Source of the DNA: an uncultured Oscillospiraceae bacterium
GTDB taxonomy: Bacteria; Bacillota; Clostridia; Oscillospirales; Ruminococcaceae
NCBI GenBank assembly: GCA_900552945.1
Contig: USBI01000020.1
Location: forward strand, 1-29,075
Reading direction: 5' to 3'
DNA: 29,075 nt
Made by a program: the position numbers and the translations under genes. The number at the start of each line of letters is the position of its first letter. Position 1 is the stretch's first letter. Positions 7,803 through 15,133 of the stretch are shown here, piece by piece. The notes under the pieces are model-generated. The model saw only the letters and a list, made by a program, of their open reading frames with translations, did no database searches and had not been told where the DNA came from.

Positions 7803-7934
7803 CACAAAGCAGACTGCCTTTTCGCGACACAGCCGGTGAAAAAGAGAAAGAACGTTGGCGAAACGCAATAGATGCAACGGAGCGTGGCAGTGCTCTGCTG
7901 AGGATATGGCTGCCTGCCGCGGTCTGCTTATGTG
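7803..7934 (+). ncRNA. Candidate structured RNA (6S-like rod or switch), unassigned
   Basis: Bases 7803-7814 and 7922-7934 pair over 12 bp with one bulged base. Inside, CGCG (7823-7826/7918-7921) and AGCC (7831-7834/7908-7911) continue the helix, giving an imperfect rod of about 130 bases with internal loops, directly ahead of a strong terminator at 7943. The size and shape recall 6S RNA, but no sequence hallmark of 6S, SRP RNA, tmRNA, T-box or a known riboswitch is recognised and no convincing promoter is seen. Bases 7809-7818 can instead pair with GGCAGT and TCTGC at 7887-7899, so two structures compete. It could equally be the structured 3' UTR of the upstream operon. No coding frame here looks real. 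Confidence 0.35.
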
Positions 7935-7942
7935 AACGAGAT

Positions 7943-7969
7943 GCTCTCCCATACAGGGAGGGCGTTTTT
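7943..7969 (+). terminator. Intrinsic terminator
   Basis: 8-bp stem GCTCTCCC (7943-7950) with GGGAGGGC (7956-7963), 5-base loop, one G-T pair, then a T run at 7965-7969. It ends transcription from the rnhA/flavoprotein operon or of the candidate RNA. Confidence 0.85.
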
Positions 7970-8037
7970 GTTTTTGCGGATGTTATATCTGTGGAAAGCA
8001 CAGTCGGCGCGGTGTTTGGGTTCTAGGATATTCTGCT

Positions 8038-8131
8038 GTCTCCGGAACGGAACAGTCAGAGCGCAGGTTTCCCGCCTCCGAAAGGAAAACCGTAGTCAAA
8101 CACGGGGTAAACGTCGTTCCGGTTCCGGGAC
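8038..8131. other. Long imperfect hairpin in the non-coding region before iscS
   Basis: Three paired blocks (8038-8040/8129-8131, 8042-8048/8122-8128, 8049-8053/8116-8120) make a 15-bp stem with two single-base bulges around a 62-base apical region that holds a smaller GAAA-capped hairpin near 8067-8091. Strand is uncertain since no promoter was found on either side. It is not recognised as a known riboswitch or leader. The rest of 7970-8240 holds no gene I can support. Confidence 0.4.
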
Positions 8132-8240
8132 CGGGCATACGGAACAAACGAAAAGCCCTGTTTTTGCCTTGGATGTTTGAGAAAAAGCCCGTTTTTTACA
8201 GGTTACTTACAAAATATTTTGAAAATCATGGCAAAGGATA

Positions 8241-8269
8241 TTGATTTTCCTACTAATTTAGTATATAAT
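8241..8269 (+). promoter_or_regulatory. Sigma-A promoter of iscS with a palindrome in its spacer
   Basis: TTGATT (8241-8246), 17-bp spacer, perfect TATAAT (8264-8269). The last 13 bases of the spacer (8251-8263) are the perfect palindrome TACTAA-T-TTAGTA, placed where a repressor would block RNA polymerase. An Rrf2/IscR-type regulator is a reasonable guess for an isc operon, but none is encoded in this window. Confidence 0.85.
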
Positions 8270-8323
8270 AAGCCCAAGCTGAAATAATCTTAATAAAACC
8301 CAATCAAAAAAGGACTGAGATAG

Positions 8324-9490
8324 ATGGAAAAACGCTTTGTTTATGCCGATAACGCGGCGACAACGAAAGTATCACAGCGGGTATTGGATGCTATGCTCCC
8401 GTACCTCACCGAACACTACGGCAACCCCAGCAGTGTGTACAGCATTGCGCGGACAGCCAAGCGGGCGATCGAAGCGGCGCGGGAGAAGGTGGCGCTGGCT
8501 CTGGGCGCGGAACCGCGCGAGATCTTTTTTACCTCCTGCGGCACCGAGTCGGACAACTGGGCCATCAAAGGCGCGGCGCTCCGGCAGGCGGCAAAGGGAA
8601 AGAAGCATATCATCACCAGCAACTTTGAACACCACGCGGTGCTTCACACCTGCGAATATCTGGAAAAGCACGGATTCGAGGTGACCTACCTCCCCGTAGA
8701 TGAAAACGGCCTGCTCTCTCCCGAACAGGTGAAAGAGGCCATCCGGCCGGATACCGCTCTGGTCACCATCATGTACGCGAACAATGAGATCGGCACCATT
8801 CAGCCGGTGGCGGAGATCGGTGCGGTCTGCCGGGAAAAAGGGGTGCTGTTCCACACCGACGCCGTGCAGGCGGTGGGCAATGTGCCCATCGACGTAAAGG
8901 CGCAGAACATCGACCTGCTTTCCCTCTCCGGACATAAGATCCACGCGCCGAAAGGGATCGGGGCGCTTTACATCCGCAAGGGCGTGGTGATTGACAACTT
9001 CGTCCACGGCGGCGGCCAGGAAAGCGGCAAGCGCGGCGGTACCGAAAACACCGCGTACATCGTCGGGCTCGGACAAGCGATGGAAGACGCGGTGAACGGC
9101 CTGGAAGAAAAGGTCAAACGGGTGACCGCCCTGCGTGACCGGCTGATCGAGGGGATGCTCAAAATCCCGGCGTCCCGTTTGAACGGCGACCCGCACAAAC
9201 GGCTGTGCGGCAATGCGAACGTTTCGTTTGAAGCGGTGGAGGGCGAAGCGCTTCTGCTTCGTCTGGATTTAAAAGGCGTGTGCGGTTCTTCCGGTTCCGC
9301 CTGCACCTCCGGTTCGCTCGACCCGTCCCACGTACTGCTGGCCATCGGCCTGCCGCATGAGATTGCGCACGGTTCCCTGCGGCTCTCGCTGGGCGATGAT
9401 TCCACCGAAGAGGACGTGGACTACATTTTGGACGTGCTTCCGGGCGTGGTACAGACCCTGCGGGATATGAGCCCCGTCTGGCACGGATAA
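8324..9490 (+). CDS. iscS: Cysteine desulfurase (IscS/NifS class)
   Basis: 388 aa. This PLP enzyme converts cysteine to alanine and passes persulfide sulfur to scaffold and tRNA-thiolation partners. Seen: ADNAATT at the N-terminus, His104 in the EHHA stack over PLP, the HTDAVQ PLP-binding Asp, the Schiff-base Lys205 in [24 protein letters not shown], and the mobile-loop catalytic Cys327 in SGSACTSGS. The long Cys loop places it in class I (IscS/NifS) rather than SufS. AAGGA lies about 9 bases before the ATG. It heads an operon with iscU and mnmA, both known acceptors of IscS sulfur; iscR is absent upstream. Confidence 0.96.
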   Translation: MEKRFVYADNAATTKVSQRVLDAMLPYLTEHYGNPSSVYSIARTAKRAIEAAREKVALALGAEPREIFFTSCGTESDNWAIKGAALRQAAKGKKHIITSNFEHHAVLHTCEYLEKHGFEVTYLPVDENGLLSPEQVKEAIRPDTALVTIMYANNEIGTIQPVAEIGAVCREKGVLFHTDAVQAVGNVPIDVKAQNIDLLSLSGHKIHAPKGIGALYIRKGVVIDNFVHGGGQESGKRGGTENTAYIVGLGQAMEDAVNGLEEKVKRVTALRDRLIEGMLKIPASRLNGDPHKRLCGNANVSFEAVEGEALLLRLDLKGVCGSSGSACTSGSLDPSHVLLAIGLPHEIAHGSLRLSLGDDSTEEDVDYILDVLPGVVQTLRDMSPVWHG

Positions 9491-9577
9491 TCGGAAGATT
9501 GACCGGGGAGCGAATGCTTTCCGTTTGAACGGGGCAGACTGCCCTGTGAGCATAGAGAACACGAAAGGAGAACAAAT

Positions 9578-10009
9578 ATGTTATACAGCGAAAAAGTACT
9601 GGACCATTTTTCCAACCCCCGCAATGTGGGCGAGCTTGCCGACGCGAACGGCGTGGGTGAAGTGGGCAACGCCAAGTGCGGCGATATCATGAAAATGTAT
9701 CTGAAAATAAACGGAAACACCATCGAGGACGTCCGGTTCAAGACCTTTGGGTGCGGCGCGGCGATTGCCACCAGCTCGATCGCGACCGAGATGATCAAAG
9801 GCAAAACAGTGGACGACGCGCTCAAGCTCACCAACAAGGCGGTCGTTGAAGCGCTTGACGGGCTTCCGGCAAGCAAGATCCACTGTTCGGTTCTGGCGGA
9901 GCAGGCCATCAAGGCGGCGCTCAGCGATTACTACACCCGTCAGGGCATCGACCCGAAGCCCATCGTCGGTGAGATCGGCGACTGCGAAGCCTGCCACACC
10001 CATGGGTAA
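9578..10009 (+). CDS. iscU: Fe-S cluster assembly scaffold, IscU/NifU N-terminal type
   Basis: 143 aa. It holds nascent Fe-S clusters built with sulfur from IscS. The three cluster cysteines are in NAKCGD (with the neighbouring Asp), FGCGAA and HCSVLAEQ. A short C-terminal extension ends CEACHTHG, an extra CxxCH outside the scaffold core whose role is unknown. GAAAGGAG lies about 7 bases before the ATG. The 87-base gap after iscS contains a small hairpin (GGGCAG/TGCCC near 9532-9544) but no convincing promoter, so it is likely cotranscribed with iscS. The 3' end overlaps mnmA by 8 bases. Confidence 0.95.
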   Translation: MLYSEKVLDHFSNPRNVGELADANGVGEVGNAKCGDIMKMYLKINGNTIEDVRFKTFGCGAAIATSSIATEMIKGKTVDDALKLTNKAVVEALDGLPASKIHCSVLAEQAIKAALSDYYTRQGIDPKPIVGEIGDCEACHTHG

Positions 10010-11042
10010 GCGGGTATTGATGGCGCTTTCCGGCGGGGTGGACAGCTCCGCGGGGGTGTATCTTCTCAAACAGCAGGGATATGAAGTGGGCGGCGTTGTG
10101 TTAAAAATGTCGCCCGCGCATGAAGAAACGGTGGCGGCCGCGAAAGAGGCTGCCGCCGCTTTGGGCGTTCCGCTGTTTGTGAAAGATATGACCGAAGCGT
10201 TTGAACAGGCGGTCGTTTCCTATTTTATGGAGGAGTACAAGGCGGGGCGTACACCCAACCCCTGCATCCGCTGCAACCCGACGGTCAAGTTCCGCGCTCT
10301 TTTAGAAACGGCGGACGAGCAGGGGTATGACTGGATCGCCACCGGTCATTACGCCGGTCTGGAGCGAAAGGACGGCGTCACCCAGCTCAAACGGGCCGAG
10401 TGCCGGCGGCGGGATCAGTCCTACATGCTTTACCGGCTGGGGCAGGATGTGCTCTCCCGGCTGATCCTTCCGCTTGCGGGACTGGAAAAACCGCAGGTGC
10501 GGGAACTGGCGCGGCAGGCGGGGCTTTCCTGCGCCGACAAGCCGGACAGCCAGGAGATCTGCTTTATTCCGGACAACGATTACGGCGGTTTCATTGAACG
10601 GCGGCTCGGTCCGTCGCCCGAAGGGGAGTTCATCGCCCCGTGGGGCGGCGTCTGCGGCAAGCATCGGGGGATCCTCCACTACACGGTCGGCCAGCGCAAA
10701 AAGCTGGGCATCGCGCTGGGGGAGCCGGTGTTCATCCGGGAGATCGACCCACAGCAAAACCGCATCTATCTGGCGCGTGCGGGGGAGGATACAATTACAA
10801 AGGTGACTCTTGCCGACTTTGCCATCCCCTCCGAACAGCCGCTGCCGGAACGGTTTTCCGCGCGGGTGAAGCTGCGTTCCGCGGCGGAGCCGGTGGAAAC
10901 CCAGGTGGTGTTTGACGCCGAAACCCGCAGCGCGGAGCTGTTGCTTGCCGAGCCGTACCGGGTGGTCGCGAAAGGGCAGTCCGCTGTGCTGTATGACGGC
11001 GATACGGTTTTGGGCGGCGGCATTATTTCAGGCAGCGAATGA
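10002..11042 (+). CDS. mnmA: tRNA-specific 2-thiouridylase MnmA
   Basis: 346 aa. It adenylates and thiolates U34 of tRNA-Lys, -Glu and -Gln using persulfide sulfur. Seen: the PP-loop SGGVDS (10-15), NPCIRCN with the first active-site Cys91 (Cys88 is an additional upstream Cys), ATGHYA, the second active-site Cys187 in DSQEICF, and YTVGQRKKLG, followed by the C-terminal beta-barrel. The start at 10002 lies inside the end of iscU (8-base overlap); the frame is open far upstream but that region codes for iscU. Its place behind iscS-iscU implies direct sulfur delivery from IscS. Confidence 0.95.
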   Translation: MGKRVLMALSGGVDSSAGVYLLKQQGYEVGGVVLKMSPAHEETVAAAKEAAAALGVPLFVKDMTEAFEQAVVSYFMEEYKAGRTPNPCIRCNPTVKFRALLETADEQGYDWIATGHYAGLERKDGVTQLKRAECRRRDQSYMLYRLGQDVLSRLILPLAGLEKPQVRELARQAGLSCADKPDSQEICFIPDNDYGGFIERRLGPSPEGEFIAPWGGVCGKHRGILHYTVGQRKKLGIALGEPVFIREIDPQQNRIYLARAGEDTITKVTLADFAIPSEQPLPERFSARVKLRSAAEPVETQVVFDAETRSAELLLAEPYRVVAKGQSAVLYDGDTVLGGGIISGSE

Positions 11043-11068
11043 GCTTGCTGAAACGGAGAGAGCACAGC

Positions 11069-12376
11069 ATGACACTGACGGAATTTTTAAAAGAGAACAA
11101 CACATCCGGCCCGGCGCGGTTTTATATGCCGGGGCACAAAGGCCGCTTTCCGCTGGAGGATGGTTATGACATCACCGAGATCACGGGGGCGGATTCCCTC
11201 TACCACGCCGACGGGGTCATCCGCCGGACGGAGGAGCGGTTTGAACGGCTGTACGGCAGCCGCACCACCGTGCTGAGCGCGGGCGGAAGCACCCTGTGTA
11301 TTCAGGGAATGCTTGCCGCCGTCCGATTAAAATACGGGGTGCGGCGGGTGCTTGCCGCCCGTAACGCGCACATCTCGTTCGTCCATGCCTGCGCGCTGTT
11401 GGATATCGACCCGGTCTGGATCTATCCCACCCCAAACGACCGGTTCGGGGTGAGCGGTCAGGTGCGTCCCCAGCAGCTGGAACAGGCGCTGCAAAAGGAG
11501 CGGGACATTGGCGCGGTATACATCACAAGCCCTGATTATTTCGGCATGCTTTCGGATATCAAGGGCCTTGCGGAGGTCTGTTCCCGATATGGGGTTCCCC
11601 TGCTGGTAGACAATGCCCACGGCGCGCATCTGCGGTTTTTGCCGGAGGACCGGCATCCAATGTCTTTAGGAGCGGCGCTTTGCAGTGACAGTGCCCACAA
11701 GACCCTTCCGGTGCTGACGGGTGGAGCGCTGCTGCACGCCTCAGCGGATTTTTCGGCAGAGGAGCTCAAGGAAGCCATGGGGCTGTTCGGCTCCACCAGC
11801 CCGTCTTACCTTATCATGCAGTCGCTCGACGCCTGCGCGGATTATCTGGAACAGGGTGGGAAAGAGGATTTTTCCGCTCTGTGCGACCGGCTTTTGCCGC
11901 TGCGTCAGCTCGCGCGGGAGCGGGGGCTGTTCGTGTTTGACAGCGAGCCCGCCGCTCATTTCGCGCTGGCCGGAAGGCCGGCGGCGGGGGGCAGCCTTTC
12001 CGATTACCTGCGTGCGCACGGGGTGGAGTACGATTACGCCACCGAAGATACGGCCGTGCTGATGCCGTCGCCTTTTAACGCGCCGGAGGAGTTTGAACGT
12101 CTCGCCGCCGCGCTGGGTGATTTTGTTCCCGCGCCGGACGGATGGGAAACAGAACCCTGCCCGGTGCCGCATCCCGAACGGGTCTGCTCGGTGCGGGAGG
12201 CGTCTCTGGCGCGCGGAGAGGTGGTGCCCATCGACCAGAGCGTGGGGAGGGTGGCCGCTCAGAGCAAGATCACCTGCCCGCCCGGCGTTGCGGTGGTGGT
12301 GGCCGGTGAACGGATTGATGAAGCTTCCAAAAATCTTTTAAAAAAGAGTGGAATTCAATCGGTAAAAGTGGTATGA
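11069..12376 (+). CDS. PLP-dependent Orn/Lys/Arg decarboxylase family protein (YaaO-like)
   Basis: 435 aa. An aminotransferase-fold I decarboxylase: FYMPGHKG at the N-terminus, the pocket DNAHGAH (Asp181, His184), and the Schiff-base Lys211 in SAHKTLPVLTGG. The protein lacks the N-terminal wing domain of the large inducible enzymes, as do Bacillus YaaO and SpeA-type proteins. Arginine, lysine or ornithine could be the substrate; the sequence does not decide. ATG 11069 is chosen because GGAGAG lies 8 bases upstream, though an in-frame ATG at 11039 overlaps the mnmA stop (ATGA) and is also possible. In Bacillus this gene likewise sits upstream of darA, holB and ricT. Confidence 0.9.
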   Translation: MTLTEFLKENNTSGPARFYMPGHKGRFPLEDGYDITEITGADSLYHADGVIRRTEERFERLYGSRTTVLSAGGSTLCIQGMLAAVRLKYGVRRVLAARNAHISFVHACALLDIDPVWIYPTPNDRFGVSGQVRPQQLEQALQKERDIGAVYITSPDYFGMLSDIKGLAEVCSRYGVPLLVDNAHGAHLRFLPEDRHPMSLGAALCSDSAHKTLPVLTGGALLHASADFSAEELKEAMGLFGSTSPSYLIMQSLDACADYLEQGGKEDFSALCDRLLPLRQLARERGLFVFDSEPAAHFALAGRPAAGGSLSDYLRAHGVEYDYATEDTAVLMPSPFNAPEEFERLAAALGDFVPAPDGWETEPCPVPHPERVCSVREASLARGEVVPIDQSVGRVAAQSKITCPPGVAVVVAGERIDEASKNLLKKSGIQSVKVV

Positions 12377-12408
12377 TAAAACTATGAAGATACCCTTGCA
12401 GTAGGGTG

Positions 12409-12430
12409 CCTTTGGATTTTTCCAACAAGG
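12409..12430 (+). promoter_or_regulatory. Hairpin overlapping the darA ribosome-binding site
   Basis: CCTTTGGA (12409-12416) can pair with TCCAA and AGG (12421-12430, two bases bulged), covering part of the AAGGAG ribosome site of darA. A second small stem (ACCCT/AGGGT, 12392-12407) precedes it, and CCTTG at 12394-12398 could instead pair with CAAGG at 12426-12430. Regulatory meaning is inference. Confidence 0.35.
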
Positions 12431-12442
12431 AGTGACAGCGCA

Positions 12443-12766
12443 ATGAAAATGATCTATGCAATCGTAAGCAATGACGACAGCCACATCGTCTCTTCCGCTT
12501 TGACCAAGGCAGGCTTTTTTGCTACCAAAATCGCCTCTACCGGCGGTTTCTTGATGGCAGGCAACACCACGTTTATGATCGGTACCGAAGACGACAAGGT
12601 CGATGAGGCGGTAGAGGTCATTTCCAAACACAGCAAACGCCGTACTCAAATGGCGCCTTCTGCTGCAATGTACGGAGCGGGTGTGTACTCTTCTCTTCCG
12701 GTCGAGGTTACAGTCGGCGGCGCGACTATTTTCGTGCTTAATGTAGAACGCTTTGAAAAAATTTAA
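12443..12766 (+). CDS. darA: Cyclic-di-AMP receptor protein DarA/PstA (YaaQ family)
   Basis: 107 aa, normal for this PII-like family. The trimeric cytosolic protein binds c-di-AMP between subunits; downstream targets remain poorly known. Recognised from the N-terminal MIYAIVSNDD, the GFFATKIASTGGFLMAGNTT segment that forms the nucleotide pocket, the MIGTEDDKVDE strand-helix, and the C-terminal GGATIFVL strand. AAGGAG lies 10 bases before the ATG. It follows the decarboxylase by 66 bases and precedes holB by 21, the same neighbours as in Bacillus, except that tmk and yaaR are missing between them. Confidence 0.95.
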   Translation: MKMIYAIVSNDDSHIVSSALTKAGFFATKIASTGGFLMAGNTTFMIGTEDDKVDEAVEVISKHSKRRTQMAPSAAMYGAGVYSSLPVEVTVGGATIFVLNVERFEKI

Positions 12767-12787
12767 GCGCGGTAAAGTGAGTGAACG

Positions 12788-13759
12788 ATGATAGTTGGCA
12801 ATGCTTCTGTTGTACGGTTGATCGACAGGGCGGCAAATGACGATAAGCTCAGTCACGCTTATCTGTTTTACGGAGAAAAAGGCCTTGGCAAAAAGGCGGC
12901 TGCCGTCGATTTTGCCAAGGCAATTTTATGCCATAGTACCGGCCGCCGCCCCTGTGGAACCTGTGCGAGCTGTAAAAAGGCGGAGCACGGCGCCCATCCG
13001 GATATTACTGTCCTTTCGGGAACGGGGGAGAAAAACGAACTTACGGTGGCGAACATCCGCAAGCTGAAGGAAGACGCAGCCGTTTTCCCCAACGACGGGG
13101 AGAAAAAGGTCTACATCATCTGCGATTGCCAGAGGATGCAGCCGCCCGCAGCGAACGCTCTTCTCAAGCTGCTGGAAGAGCCGCCTGCCCATCTGGTGCT
13201 GCTGCTTACGGCGGATGACCGCGCGGGCGTACTGCCCACCATTCTGTCCCGGTGCATTCCGGTGGGGATGTTCCCAGTGAGCGAAGAAGAATGCGCGCAT
13301 GCGCTCGAACAGCTCGCGGGCGTGGATGCACAGACAGCGGAGCGCGCGGCAAAAGCGTGCGGCGGCAACATCGGCAAAGGGCTTGCCGCGCTGAAAGAAG
13401 GCGAAGAGAGCCTGACCCAAACGTTTTGTGAAAGTTTGATCAGGCGGGATGAGTACGGCATGCTTTGTATCCTTTCCGGGTTCGGAAGCGACCGGGCGGC
13501 TTACCGGGTGTTTCTGGAACGGCTGCTTGAACACCTGCGTGATGCGGTGGTGTACAAAAGCGGCGGGCACAGCTTTGTGTCCGGTTCGGAACAGACAGCT
13601 GCTGCGCTTTCGGGCAGTTTTACTACAAGGCAGCTTCAGGCACAGCTGGAAGCGGTGCTCCACGCGGTCAAAAGTTTAGACGCCAACGCGAATACAGCGG
13701 TATTATCGGCGTGGCTGACTGGTTCGTTTATGGAAAACCGTTCCGGAAGTGTAATATAA
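12788..13759 (+). CDS. holB: DNA polymerase III subunit delta'
   Basis: 323 aa. A clamp-loader AAA+ subunit that works with DnaX and delta to load the sliding clamp. Seen: HAYLFYGEKGLGKK (Walker A-like, about 23-36), a cysteine zinc module from Cys48 through CGTCASC at 56-62, the ANALLKLLEEPP box (Walker-B/sensor region), and LSRC, the SRC arginine-finger motif. Sequence after residue 220 is the variable collar domain. The ribosome site is weak (only AGTGAG before ATG 12788), so coupling to darA is likely. ricT follows 12 bases later, as in Bacillus. Confidence 0.93.
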   Translation: MIVGNASVVRLIDRAANDDKLSHAYLFYGEKGLGKKAAAVDFAKAILCHSTGRRPCGTCASCKKAEHGAHPDITVLSGTGEKNELTVANIRKLKEDAAVFPNDGEKKVYIICDCQRMQPPAANALLKLLEEPPAHLVLLLTADDRAGVLPTILSRCIPVGMFPVSEEECAHALEQLAGVDAQTAERAAKACGGNIGKGLAALKEGEESLTQTFCESLIRRDEYGMLCILSGFGSDRAAYRVFLERLLEHLRDAVVYKSGGHSFVSGSEQTAAALSGSFTTRQLQAQLEAVLHAVKSLDANANTAVLSAWLTGSFMENRSGSVI

Positions 13760-13771
13760 CAGGAGGCTTGA

Positions 13772-14638
13772 ATGGCTGAGATCATAGGAGTCCGTTTTAA
13801 GGACGTAGGAAAGATTTATTCGTTTGACCCGGTGGGTATTGCGCTGAAAGCCGGGGATTTTGTTATTGTAGAAACGGCGCGCGGGGTCGAGTGCGGCATG
13901 GTTGCCACCGGGAACCATGAGGTGGATGACAGTGAGCTCGTCAATCCGCTCAAACCGGTGCTGCGCAAAGCAACCGAGCAAGACTTGGAAATCGTTGATA
14001 AAAACTGCGAAAAAGAGAAAGAAGCATATAAAATCTGCCTGCAGAAAATTAATAAGCACAAGCTGGAAATGAAGCTGGTGGATGTGGAATATACCTTTGA
14101 CGGCAACAAGATCCTCTTTTATTTTACGGCGGACGGCCGGGTGGATTTCCGTGAGCTGGTCAAAGACCTGGCTTCGGTCTTCCGCACCCGCATTGAGCTG
14201 CGGCAGATCGGTGTGCGGGATGAAGCGAAGATGATCGGCGGGCTCGGCATCTGCGGGCGCCCTTTCTGCTGTTCTACCTTTTTGGGAGAGTTCCAGCCGG
14301 TTTCCATTAAAATGGCGAAGGAACAGGGGCTTTCTCTCAACCCGGTTAAGATTTCCGGCACCTGCGGGCGGTTGATGTGCTGCTTGAAGCACGAGCAGAA
14401 CGCGTATGACCATCTGCTTAAAATCACACCGAAACAGGGAGCGCTGGTACAGACCCCCAACGGAAAGGGAACAGTCGTTGATGTGAACCTGTTGACCGGT
14501 AAGCTGAAAGTGCAGCTGGATGACCATCCGGACGCGGCGCCGTCCGCTTATTCCAGACGGGATGTAAAAATTTTACGGGATAAAGCAATCAAGGTAGACC
14601 GCAAGGAAATGAAAGAACTTTCCGATTTGGAGCAGTAG
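13772..14638 (+). CDS. ricT: PSP1-domain protein RicT (YaaT)
   Basis: 288 aa. In Bacillus RicT forms the [4Fe-4S]-bearing RicA-RicF-RicT complex, which directs RNase Y to particular transcripts and affects sporulation and competence. Two cysteine clusters are seen: GICGRPFCC (Cys161, 166, 167) and TCGRLMCC (Cys198, 203, 204), the expected cluster ligands. N-terminal GVRFKDVGKIY and the basic helical middle fit the family. AGGAGG lies 7 bases before the ATG. RicA and RicF are not encoded in this window. It ends the run beginning at iscS; no strong terminator is seen before the ferredoxin promoter. Confidence 0.93.
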   Translation: MAEIIGVRFKDVGKIYSFDPVGIALKAGDFVIVETARGVECGMVATGNHEVDDSELVNPLKPVLRKATEQDLEIVDKNCEKEKEAYKICLQKINKHKLEMKLVDVEYTFDGNKILFYFTADGRVDFRELVKDLASVFRTRIELRQIGVRDEAKMIGGLGICGRPFCCSTFLGEFQPVSIKMAKEQGLSLNPVKISGTCGRLMCCLKHEQNAYDHLLKITPKQGALVQTPNGKGTVVDVNLLTGKLKVQLDDHPDAAPSAYSRRDVKILRDKAIKVDRKEMKELSDLEQ

Positions 14639-14671
14639 GCCTTGTAAATGGCTTGAAATGTCTTTTTTCTA

Positions 14672-14699
14672 TTGATTTTTTTCGAAAATATGCTACAAT
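14672..14699 (+). promoter_or_regulatory. Sigma-A promoter of the ferredoxin gene
   Basis: TTGATT (14672-14677), 16-bp spacer, TACAAT (14694-14699) with an extended -10 TGC in front, about 30 bases upstream of the ferredoxin start. Confidence 0.75.
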
Positions 14700-14707
14700 A
14701 ATGTTAA

Positions 14708-14899
<192 letters not shown>

Positions 14900-14910
14900 T
14901 CACGGTGCGA

Positions 14911-14941
14911 AAAAGCCCGCCGATTTCGGCGGGCTTTTTTT
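14911..14941. terminator. Intrinsic terminator after ferredoxin
   Basis: 12-bp stem (14911-14922 with 14927-14938), 4-base loop ATTT, long T run from 14935 to 14941. Confidence 0.92.
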
Positions 14942-15038
14942 ATTGCGTCAATGTGCAGAGCCGCTCCCGTTGAGCGGGGATGCAGCCGGCAAGCATTGCC
15001 TGTGAAACCGGATGGGGAAGACGTTAAAAAAATGTCTA

Positions 15039-15067
15039 TGGACAACTTATTTTGAATCCGTTATAAT
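15039..15067 (+). promoter_or_regulatory. Sigma-A promoter of the foldase-like lipoprotein gene
   Basis: TGGACA (15039-15044), 17-bp spacer, perfect TATAAT (15062-15067), about 67 bases before the start. Confidence 0.82.
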
Positions 15068-15133
15068 AAAAAAGATCATTGCGTGCTGTGCGCAGCATTT
15101 GCAAAACACCTTTTTTAGGAGGAATCACAAGAC

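Noticed and set aside
7780..8180. Several short open frames in the non-coding region before iscS
   Set aside because: No ribosome sites, no recognisable domains, and they cross the terminator and hairpin stems; treated as non-coding.
8038..8323. T-box, SAM, TPP or cobalamin riboswitch upstream of the cysteine desulfurase
   Set aside because: None of the conserved core sequences (for example the T-box AGGGTGG core) is present, and the hairpin lies upstream of the promoter rather than in the leader.
13703..14527. Long minus-strand open frame (274 codons) opposite ricT
   Set aside because: It is antisense to ricT, whose cysteine motifs and ribosome site are unmistakable; no family signal in the antisense product.
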